Assembly (NCBI GenBank): GCA_025267735.1
Contig: CM046307.1
Span: 54,307,395-54,371,394 of the forward strand
Direction: 5' to 3'
Source: Mactra quadrangularis
Lineage: Eukaryota; Mollusca; Bivalvia; Venerida; Mactridae
DNA length: 64,000 bases
Numbering within the stretch: the stretch's first letter is position 1; every line of letters starts with the position of its first letter. The translations under genes and the position numbers were made by a program. Under the pieces are notes generated by a model. It was not told where the DNA came from. It searched no databases and saw nothing but the letters and a program-made list of their open reading frames with translations. This document shows, in pieces, positions 29,301 to 41,300 of the stretch.

Positions 29301-32300
29301 CGGACTAGTGATTTGTACATACAATCACCATAGTCTATACATTTTTAATCTGCACTAAAATTGCCATTATCGAAACACTGCTATACTGCCTCCAAAATAT
29401 ATCAGAAAAGTTGATATTTAAACTGAAATTCATGATCAAGCAGTTGTTGTTGATTTTAAACAACTTTTAATGGATGGTTTGCAAACGGAAACAATTGAAA
29501 CTTAAGGATGAATGATAATATTAATATTACATATTGATATAATTATAACATAAGTTACCTTGGTAACTAAGGCAACAAAACCGTAGTTACAAAACCTCAT
29601 TATTATAACAAAATAAGTATTATTGATGAGACCAGGTCCTAATGACCTATTACTAATTTACTAATAGTTATCAATTATTGGCCCTAGGGCTCTTCAGATT
29701 GTTATCAGTCTGCATCGTAAGTAAATACATACTACTAATGGGTATTAACACCAATGACGACATATTGTGGAATAAGTGATAATATGATGAGAGTTGAGGA
29801 GCTAATTATGTTCTTAAGCCTTGTTCAGCAAGCCATCCCGTATATGTTTACTTGTCTATTTAAGATAAGATTTCATCAAACCTCATTGCAATTCATAACA
29901 ACACTGATTCATATAAATGTACAAGGGAAAGTTTTAATGCGCATTGTAATTTTGGTTTACGCCTACCGACCAAAGAAAACATTAAAAGGTGTAAGCAAAC
30001 ATATTAGGAACAACAACAGTCATCAATCTAAAAGGGAGATTGTTTTAGATTTTTAATCTTTTGTTATTAAAGGGACCCCACAAACAAATAAGGAAAGCAA
30101 AAATCTAAGTGGTTTCCGGCTTAGAACGAACAGTGGCAAAATAAATTCTATTAGGGATTTAAACCAGGTTCTAGGATGCACTAACCTCACATAAAAATAG
30201 ACTGGATCAAAACATTCAACATTCAGCTACCTGTATCTTATCATACAAAAATGACGAATGCACTAACTGTATGGTATTTTCATCATATCAAAACCCGGCA
30301 ACAACAAAATGAAACTCACAAGTTTTTATTTGGATTTTACCCAGTTTATCAACATAGGTTTTACTCATTCACGGCGGCTAACTCACCTTACCAGTAAAAT
30401 ACTGACAAGTTGTCTTTGTATGACTAAGTGTAAGAAAACATATCAGGAAAAGCAACATTAAAAATACAGACTTAGGCCATGCCATACCAGATTTTTGTTA
30501 AGCGTCCGCGTGCGCGTAGGTTTGAGATTCCTCAATCCAAAAAATAATGTTTTTCTTAAATAATTCGGATGTTCTGGGATTCGATAATGACAATTTTGTT
30601 CAAGGGAAAAATGTGTTCAACAACGACGTTGTTCATCGTAAGCAATTTCTCATAACCGAGCCATTAATACAATTTATGTTTCATATTATGATAATGTTTT
30701 ACCATTGAATGAATACATGTATACATAATGCATTGTTTTTTGTTGTAAAAAATGTGTGTTTTTGTTTTCGGTTAATGTGTTTTTGTGAATAGGTACCTAG
30801 GTTTGTTATCCTTGAGTTGACGCTTAACAAAATTCCAATTTGGCATGGCCTTATCACACAGCCAAAAAGCAAAGAGGGAAATAGTTGTTGTCATAAAAGA
30901 GACGCCTCAAACAAATAACCCCTTAGAACGGTCAATGGCAAAATAATTGCCACTGAGGGTTTAAAGAAGGTTTACACGTGTTCCAACAGATTCAAGGGAA
31001 ATTGACATTTTGGTATTTGTCGATTTTTTCAATAACTGCCGGAACCATGGAAACATATTAAAAATATTTAACGATAATGAAGCCATACAATATAATTTAC
31101 GACTAAAATCCGTCGTAAGTCCATTGGTAATGCTGATCCCAGATATCGAACCAAGATCGTAGGATTCAAAATTCACCACAGCCACGACTATAAAATAGAG
31201 ATTAACCTTTCTACTATGGATGAAACAATATGGCGACACATCGATACAAGATCAATACGTCGTGCCACGATACGCATTGTTGCCCAGCGCGATGTATCGC
31301 GTTACGACCCCTAACATTCATTATACAGGAAGTCACTGCGTAGTCACTTAATTTTCAGTATTCGACCGGTTTGCCGTATTCGTTCAAGAAATAAAATATA
31401 ATCGTTGTGGCTGTTCGTAAAACTATAATGGGCCCAGTACTAACTAAATGTTAGTACATGAAACACAATTTTTTAAACAATTCCTTTTTTAACCGCCTTT
31501 AGTAATGGTAAATGTATTTTTATTGAAATAAAAAGGTCACACAAGGAATTGTCGATGCCAATTACCAAGAAGCATTGTTCCAGCGATGTCAGTGTAACAG
31601 TGATATTTATTACTGAGTCAACGTATAGGCGTCTTGGGAGTATAAAAATTGTTAGAAATCCATTTAAAATGTCTGAGATACCCACAATATCAATGATCAA
31701 CATGGAACATTATTGGCACAATAAGAAGATAAATGACTGTAATTATTACATGTTCCTGAAATTCCCCCAAGACCTCGCAGACTATATTATCATTATAAAA
31801 CAATATGCCAATGTTGTCAATATTTTATATGACCATAAAACACGGGCTTATCATTGATAGATGATTCAATATCATGTTATCTTCTTAACAGTTCATTAAA
31901 CAAACAATATTATCACCGTGCTATCACCGTGCTACACTCGTTGACAACATGGAAACAATAAAATGAAACTTGTCATATAGAGGAAATGGTGATATAATTA
32001 GTAGTACAATTTATTATCTTGGAAATGAGTTTTTCTCCTATTTGCAACATCAACAGATACCAAAATTGAAACTATTTAGCCATTGTAGCACGTTTTTATA
32101 AGATGTCAATTATTTGATGAACTCTTTGAGCTAAAGTGTTACCGATAAATTTATGTGTTTGATGTAGACAAATGCACGTTCAAGATTGAAATTGAGTAGG
32201 AAGCGTTAATGGCTTAATAAAGTTAAAAAAGAAGGCGGTTTCTAATAAAATAACAGAGATACCATTCGATTTAACTGAAACAATACAAGACATGGTAAAT

Positions 32301-35300
32301 AATGGGGTTTATTGAAGACGATAATCTTAAAGGTTGAAATCACGCATGAAGTGTTAATTGAAATCTATAAGGTTATCAATCTGATTACAACCCGATCTAA
32401 AATTTTCAGCTCGCATACTCGCTAATTTCTGGCCTTTTCCAAACAAAGGTCACGTTCAGGTGACCTTTTCTCATCATAATATTCATGACGAAACTGTTAT
32501 GATGCGTAACTTGTTTACATCGTCTACGTCACGCAATTTGAAATGAGCCGCCCAATCGCAGACTGTGAATAATACCGCTGTTAAATGAGCATGCAAACCT
32601 TGGTCTAAAAATAGAAATTACGAAATCAAAATGTCATTAATAGTGTTTTCGTCTAGATGAAAGCTACGCATTGATTGGTCGACACAAAGTTCATCTCGAC
32701 GTGACCTTCAACGGAGACAGTAGAGATCCTGTACGACAACGCTCTACAGGATATCTGTTTACGGAGATTGTAAGGTAATACGGAAGGTGGCATTCAAATA
32801 ATGAAACTTATACATTCTCTCAAATTGATACAAGATAAGATACTCGTAAACTAATATCTGAAAACAGATATCCTATAAACTGCTGTGGTATAGCATCTCT
32901 TGTCATCGCTCAAGGGGTCATATAGAAACGTATTATACATGCATAGGTCTTTACTTAAAAGCTTTTCAAAGCACCAAAAAGTTTCAACAGAGCACTTATT
33001 TCATAGACTTTGATATTAAATAGTAATAAAAAACCCTGCCTGAATTGCCTACCAAACTTCGAATAACCTCGAATACCTCTAGCATTGCTCTTTCGTTAAT
33101 GGGAAATGACTGCTGCAAGACGTTTTTCTGGTATACATGTATAAGTCCATAAATATCCATAAGTCGTCTACGTGATATAAATGCACTTGGTTTTAAACTA
33201 AATGTTATAAAAAGAAAACTCTTGCATATCGTCTAATTCTTATAAAAAGAAAACTCTTGCTTATCGTCTAATTCTAATAAAAAGAAAACTCTTGCATATC
33301 GTCTAATTCTAATAAAAAGAAAACTCTTGCATATCGTCTAATTCTAATAAAAAGAAAACTCTTGCAAAACGTATAATTCTAATAAAAAGAAAACTCTTGC
33401 ATATCGTCTAATTCTAATAAAAAGAAAACCCTTGCATATCGTCTAATTCTAATAAAAAGAAAACTCTTGCATATCGTCCAATTCTAATAAAAAGAAAACT
33501 CTTGCATAACGTCTTATTCTTATAAAAAGAAAACTCTAGCATAACGTCTAATTCTAATAAAAAGAAAACTCTTGCATAACGTCTAATTCTAATAAAAAGA
33601 AAACTCTTGCATATCGTCTAATTCTAATAAAAAGAAAACTCTTGCATATCGTCTAATTCTAATAAAAAGAAAACTCTTGCATATCGTCTTATTCTAATAA
33701 AAAGAAAACTCTTGCATATCGTCTAATTCTAATAAAAAGAAAACTCTTGCATATCGTCCAATTCTAATAAAAAGAAAACTCTTGCATATCGTCCAATTCT
33801 AATAAAAAGAAAACTCTTGCATAACGTCTTATTCTTATAAAAAGAAAACTCTTGCATAACGTCTAATTCTTATAAAAAGAAAACTCTTGCATATCGTCTA
33901 ATTCTAATAAAAAGAAAACTCTTGCATATCGTCTAATTCTAATAAAAAGAAAACTTTTGCAAATCGTCTTATTCTAATAAAACGAAAACTCTTGCATATC
34001 GTCTAATTCTAATAAAAAGAAAACTTTTGCAAATCGTCTAATTCTAATAAAACGAAAACTCTTGCATATCGTCTAATTCTAATAAAAAGAAAACTCTTGC
34101 ATATCGTCTAATTCTAATAAAAAGAAAACTCTTGCATATCGTCTAATTCTAATAAAAAGTAAACTCTTGCATATCGTCTAATTCTAATAAAAAGAAAACT
34201 CTTGCATAACGTCTAATTCTTATAAAAAGAAAACTCTTGCATATCGTCTAATTCAAGAAAACTCTTGCATAACGTCCAATTCTAAACAGTCAGACAAGTA
34301 GAAAATATTTAAAAAATGCTTATTTTAAATAATTACTAGATTAATATTTCTTTGTCCGATAATACCTACATTAGTCTGTGACATGTAATTATATGTAATG
34401 AATCCTCTGCACAATTTTTTTTGAACGTGACTTAGTTTACCGCTCGATTCAACTTATGTGCAAAAATGATGCTAACGGTCAAATCAAATCTGATTAAAAC
34501 CCGATCTAAAATTTTACACTCGCTAATTTAGATCTGGCCTTTCCCAAACGAAGGTCACGTTCAGGTGACCTTTTCTCATGATGCATGACGAAATTGTTAT
34601 GATACGTAACCTGTTTACATCGTCTACGTCACGCAATTTGAAATGAGCCGCCCAATCGCAGACTGTGAATAATACTGCTGTTAAATAAGCATGCAAACCT
34701 TGGTCTAAAAATAGAAATTACGAAATCAAAATGTGTTGAATAGTGTTTTTGTCTAGATGAAAGCTACGCATTGATTGGTCGACACAAAGTTCATCTCGAC
34801 GTGACCTTCCACGGAGAAAGTAGAGAGCCTGTACGACAACGCTCTACAGGATATCTGTTTACGGAGAGTGGGTCAAATCACACATGATAATTTTGCATTT
34901 CGGGGAAGGAAAGGTACTTATGTTCTGTGCTATCTATGTTCATTCAAATATTTGCCCGGAAATAGAATTCGGTGAAAACGTTTACCTTATAAGTTGTCGC
35001 TGTAGACCACGTGACTATAGACTCTTGTCTAGTAACATACACTTCATCAATCTAGCACAGCATATCGTTATATATTGTTACACATGATAGACTTAATGTG
35101 CAATTTAAAACCACCTACTCGTACGCCCGTATAATGCAATATAATAATATTGATAAGGACAATGAGCAAATTATTTTTAATGTACAATTATTCAAAATTG
35201 ATATAGCTGTAATTGATATTATTGAATGATTAATGCAGTTAGATTATCATGTATTACTCTCGTTTGAATGACTTTTCTCTATTATTTCGAACTGAAATAC

Positions 35301-38300
35301 AATACAGTTCAAAGATAATACAATGTAGGTTATATATATTGTTCATTTAAATTGTGTTACGGTATGTATACATACTAGTAGTTAGGTGTGAAACAATATG
35401 GTAAAAAACTGTATTGCAATATATTGCAATACGCAAAACCGTATTGTAATTTATTGCAATACGTATTGCTTTTTTGCACAGACAAGCGAGGCAAGTATAG
35501 CACATGTATTACACACTGGCACCAGAGTCCATATTTTATGATTATAATGCGTACGTCCCTATATATATAGTTCTCTGTACATTCATATAGAATAGTATAA
35601 TGATTGTATAGATCTAGTCATAACTCGTTCACGATAATGAATACGGGTGCGATTTTAATTGTGTTTGTTGACAAAATATTAGATGTGCGTGCATTTTTAA
35701 AGAATGTGAGGACTCTAGTGCCAGTGGTATCACATTACACACATAATTATACGAGTGCTAGTATTCTAATATAATCTCATATAAAAAAGTTTAAATGATT
35801 TGTGTAAAATGGACTTTAATGTTAAAAAATACATATATGAAACGGACTTTGGAGAAGCCTTCGGCTGCGGTCCACTATATGTAATAGGTCTGACTGGTCG
35901 GTCACAATTAGACAAGGAGGCCCTTCAGAAAAAAAATTAAGATTAAGTCAAACAGCAAAAAAAATAACTACTACCTTTCCTTCCCCGAAAATGCAAATTT
36001 AGCCTGTGTGATTTGATCGTTACCTCCAAATTCTCTGCACAAAATATAATCGAGCGAAAGACTACGTCATATGCAAAAATAATTTGTGCAGAGCATTCAG
36101 AGTCAACCATTACTTCTCCCAGGCTAGTGTGGTCATTTTCGGACGAAGAAATATACTAGTAATGGTTTAATTTATGAACAATGGGAATCTTTCCTATTGT
36201 TTGGCTTCTGTAAGAATTTGACAAAAATCACGTGTTTGTTTACTTTCTGAAGATCACGCGATTATACATCCTGTATCAGGAACTTTATGTAACAGGGATT
36301 TGTAACGATATGTTAATGTAATAGATTTTCATCAAATTTCACTGTCGTCGCTATCATTTCGGCCCATACGGAAAACAAGTTTAAATAAAGATATGCACGT
36401 GAAATTTTGTACCAGTACTATTCAAATTGACATAAATGTTACGAAAAATGTGTTTCAAGATGATTTTAAGATAAATTACGCTCACAGACTGTTTCACAAA
36501 ATAATGCATTTTCCCGCCAATCTGCCATTTTTAGCTCGATTTTACATCACCTAAAGTCATATTTTCGGTCATAATTGCAACATTTTTTTGTCAAAAACTT
36601 CAGAAACATTCACAAGTTGCATGGAAGACATGTGCAAAAACATAAATCAAGTTTTTAAACTCTGAAATAGTTTGTACAGCCTGCTTCAGCCAGTAATAGA
36701 CAGTGACGGCCGAGAAAATTCAAAAAAGCACTTCGTTACAAATCCCTGTTATATAGAATCCCTGACTGTATAAAGATTAGTATCACAATACAACATGCAA
36801 TGTTAGAAAACAGACTTCAGGTGTGAAAAGAATCCCAGTAATGTACTGGTTTACGATGGTATAAAACTGTAAAAATATCAATACTTTACCATGTTATAGG
36901 TTCAAGCAAGGAATCACCATAATTTAAATGTTCGCTCAACAACATGTTTACTGTATAGAACTGCATCTAAAACTTGATAATCCCGATAATACTAATACAA
37001 CGGAAGTACTTTCACGTTATTTTTCCAATGTCATGGTAGTAGACATTGTAAATGTGTTTTCTCTTGAGAAGTATAAAGCCATATAACAAAAAACAGACTC
37101 ATTAAAAACAAACTCCTGAACGCACCATTGTATTTTTAGAACAGTATGTGAGTTTTAGAGTTTAAGAGTAGATTACAAGATAGTGGTCATATGGCTGGTC
37201 AGCAAAGACCCGTGAACATAGTTTATACTACAATTAATAAATATGGTTGATTAAAAATATCAAAACAATTAAAAGGTAGTCTGTAGCGTAACTAACGCTA
37301 AACGTCGCAATTAATATAGAAGGAACAATGGTTAAGTGGTATGACATGTGCTTAGGGATCGAGAGGTTCTGGGTTACAACCCCATTCAATTGAGGCACTT
37401 CTTATTTCCTTGAGTAAGAAATTTACCTACAGTTGTTCCACTCCACATAGGTGTAGGTGGGTACTGAGAGAGATCGTCTGCCTGAATGTGATTTTGTACA
37501 CAAGTTTAAAGTCGGCTGAACATAATAGATAGTTAATATATTTCCATAACATTTACAAATGCATAGTTATAGATGGCAAAAACAGTGTGTATAGAAATCA
37601 ATAAAATGAACATAAATATTATATTTATCCGAGTTCTAATTGCACTCGTAAGTGGAGGTCATGATATATGACATATTACAATTTAGTAATAGCAGAAAAC
37701 ATTATTACGAATTAATCATGTATTTATACTATGAAACTATATATTTATCAAATGAATTATCAGATAGGTATATATCAAATACATGTATACTTATGTAAAC
37801 ACATAGATATATATCTCTATGCCCAACGAAATTAAACATGCATTTTTTCATTATACATTATACAAAATATAATTTCTTAATATAATTGGTAAATTGCATT
37901 TTGGATGTAGGTTTGTAGGTTTCCAGATTTCGAATTATTGCTTTACTTTCTGAGTTAATAAGATCTATAAGTTTGACCATACTTGGTCTTAACCAATATT
38001 TTTTAAGTATGTACTGTTTTCTAAGATTTACATAAATTTTACATTCAAGTATGAAATGAAATTCATCTTCTAATTTATAACAACTAAAACATTCTCTTTC
38101 ATTTACTGAAGTTCTTATTGGTTTAACCCACCTGCCAGATTCAATGTATATATGCAAGCTGGCTTCAAACCGCACTTTAACTTTCAGAGTTAAAGTAAAA
38201 ACAGTAAAAACTTAACGCACATCATTAAAAAAGCATAACTAGGCTATAAACATTATCAAATGAACACTCTTCATTATATAAAATACAACACCAACATATA

Positions 38301-41300
38301 ACAACATTTGATATTAATAATTATTGAATGATAATAAATGGAAAGGTACCAGTCTCTGCTATAAATATTGATGATAGTAAAACTGTTATTCATGAGAATA
38401 TTATTCAGATGAGTGGTGCTGAATTAATTTTTCAATCGATCATATTGACTAGAAAAATGGTACATTTTTACCTCATTAAACAACTATGTGATTCCTGCAT
38501 ATTTTCAACACAGAGGATATGATGTATTTTTGTACACGTTCCATGAAAAAACAAAGTAATGTATTAACATCCGAGGGATATATGTAGTTATTGGAACCAT
38601 CTAGACCATAGAAATAATGTATGTATATTAACGGTTTACTTTCAGAAAGTGATTGTCTTGACTGATAGCACACAAATCCAGACACCAACGTTCCATAGTT
38701 GGTAGCGCGCCGGGATTTGGAATCTCGTGCCCAAGGAGTGCGGGTTCGAATCCCACCCGGGAAGGTTATATCCTTCCATGAAAATTTGACAATAATGTCG
38801 ATTTTCCTCCATTGATTAGATAATATGGAGAAGTTTCCGGCCTTGTGGAAGGGTAGGTGAGTACTGGTTATAGACAATGGTCCAGGAAAGCTAGGTAAGG
38901 TGCGCAGGACGCCGTAAAATGACCTAAATTGTGTTGACACGGCGTTAAATCTAGTAAAAAAATACTATGACGTCACAAATGCTACGGTTTCAATAAGAGA
39001 ACTGTAAACATCCACCACGACTCAAAGTAATGAATGGCTGTAAGTATTTTAACTCTTGTTTAATTGGAAAACCTACCAACGATTTTTCTATTCAAAAAAG
39101 GACAACGACTTGTCACTGTAGCACTCTGAAAAGGTAGCATTGACATCAGACAATAATTAAAAGACTTACAGCTCTTTAAAACCTTGAGTAGATGCTTACT
39201 TTTCACTGTTTTCTTCTTCAAACGTAGCATTTGTGATATAGTCACGTGGTATTGCAACCGTGATGGTTTATGGCTAAATAGTTCCTTTCGTCAGCCTAAG
39301 TGTCGACCTAATGCTTGGGTTCCATTGAGCATAGGTGATACAACTATATGAGCGTTAGTATTGTTAATGTGACAGGTTTTTTGTTTGTTTGTTTGGGTTT
39401 CACGGCGCACCAACACAGAAAGGTCATATCGCGCGGAAAGCAATTAATGATACTAACAATTCAAACGAAATTTATTATGTAAAGCTCTATATCTTATATA
39501 CATTTATTTCCTTCAAAAAGTTAAGGATCGCATATGATGGCACAGACTCAAAAAGTTCTTTAAGTGAGTTAACTTTAAAATGTTTGTTACGGGTGTATTT
39601 AAGATCCTTGCAGTCAAGCAGAACGTGTTTTACATTAAAATGCTCGTCAGATGGTATACATTTAGGCGCTTCCTCTTTTTTGAGAAGGTATGAATGAGTT
39701 AATCTGGTAGGACCAATTCTACATCGCGTAATCACTATTTAGTCTCGGCGATTAGAAGATATTATTGACGAAGATGAATCAAGGCTTGGCTTTAAGGTGA
39801 CAGGCCCCACCGACCATTAAAGAAAGTGTTTGATTTATGGATTGAACTGCGCTCATTATGTTAAATCTATCATTTTAGTATGTTTTTATGAACATATTCG
39901 ATTAAATCAAAGGTGGCCGACACGGTTCTAGTCCATCTAAGATAGATATATTAGATTTATTTTAGTATACAGCAATACAACATTGCACACATAATAAAAC
40001 ATACAAGTTACTACCACAAACAACATGAATGAATTACTGAATAGTCATATCAAACATTATACATCGAGGATGACACAAAAAAGTAAAAGCATCATCTCTT
40101 ATTTCCGTTGTGGTCCTTGAGATATATTATTGAGTGGCATAGGAAAACGCTTATAACATGTATGAAAAGACTATGAGACAAGAATTGAATACATGAATTA
40201 AAAGTGTAATTATTGACAAGCTGTTAACACAAAGAACTGGAAAAAAAGACTGTTGTGAAATTAAAAATTAAACTGTATTTGGAGTATACTGTTAGGTACA
40301 ATATATACTGTTTAGTTTTGACCTTGAAATTACTTAGAGACTTGATATCTCTAATATTTTGTGGGAGATCATTCCATAAAGAACGACCTATATCAGAAAT
40401 GATCCTTTACCAAACCCTTAATATAGACGCAATATATACATGCATACATGTAATGTATGTTCACAGTATCTTCAATGGGTCGGGACCGTGCCAACCGACT
40501 ATGGTTTCAACAGTAAGTTTCATATGACGGGAACATATATTACCTTGTCATTATTCCTAGGGTTCGCCTGTGCAAGAAACCAATTATACATGGGCATCAT
40601 TCGCAACAAAAGAGCTATCGGTGATAAATGATTGTTAGCAAGTCCGCAATACTCAATCAGTGAGATGATAACTATTTCTTTTACCTCGAATCATAAGAGG
40701 GCATCATCATTTTAAAAAGTACATTACATTACAAACGAACAATGATTTCAAATACAAGAACTTTGTAAATGATGACATGACAAAGTTAATCAGTGAAAAC
40801 ATAACGTCTGCAAGTGCAGCTGACCCATTTTAACTGTACACTTATCTGATATGAGATTGTTCTTCTACACTTTCATACGTTAAAAGAGCGTTGTGTTGTT
40901 AACATATAGTTAATCATATATGGAAATGTTTTCTACTAGACGGATTTCATTGTGTGTATTACTGGTATTAGTCAGTAGTTTTGGTGTCAATGGCAATGAT
41001 TGCGCAACTAAAGATGAAATGTAAGTTTATATTGACTGGATGGCAAAGTTAGAGGAGATAGTAGAGTCTCGGGACATTAAAATAAGATATTGTCGGTAAG
41101 TAACATAATGATGTAGAATCTAAATGATTTGCAAGTTTGGAGTCAAACTATTGTCTTTCGTTCCGGAAAACACCTGCCGAAGTCATATTCCAAGCAATCA
41201 ATGGTAACCTGAGTGAAATGCTGAACTTAATCTTCAAGAAGTATCAGTGAGCGGAGTGCTCGACATGTTCTGTCCTGAAAATACTGCGATATATTGCGGT

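Noticed and set aside
29112..29358. Opposite-strand frames of 67-70 codons around 29.2 kb
   Set aside because: They translate the GTTCT microsatellite (EQNRT and FCSVL repeats).
30961..31239. 92-codon minus frame
   Set aside because: No recognisable motif, and next to a MITE and a hAT-like end. Not supported as a gene.
31473..31857. Overlapping 102- and 76-codon frames as a possible novel gene
   Set aside because: They overlap on opposite strands, with no domain, no signal peptide and no splice context. Chance frames in AT-rich sequence are more likely.
33205..34284. CRISPR-like array
   Set aside because: Units are contiguous 35-bp repeats with no unique spacers, inside an animal intron. 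It is a minisatellite.
38476..38940. 154-codon minus frame
   Set aside because: It reads antisense through a family C SINE and adjoining sequence. The 55823-56159 frames have the same origin.
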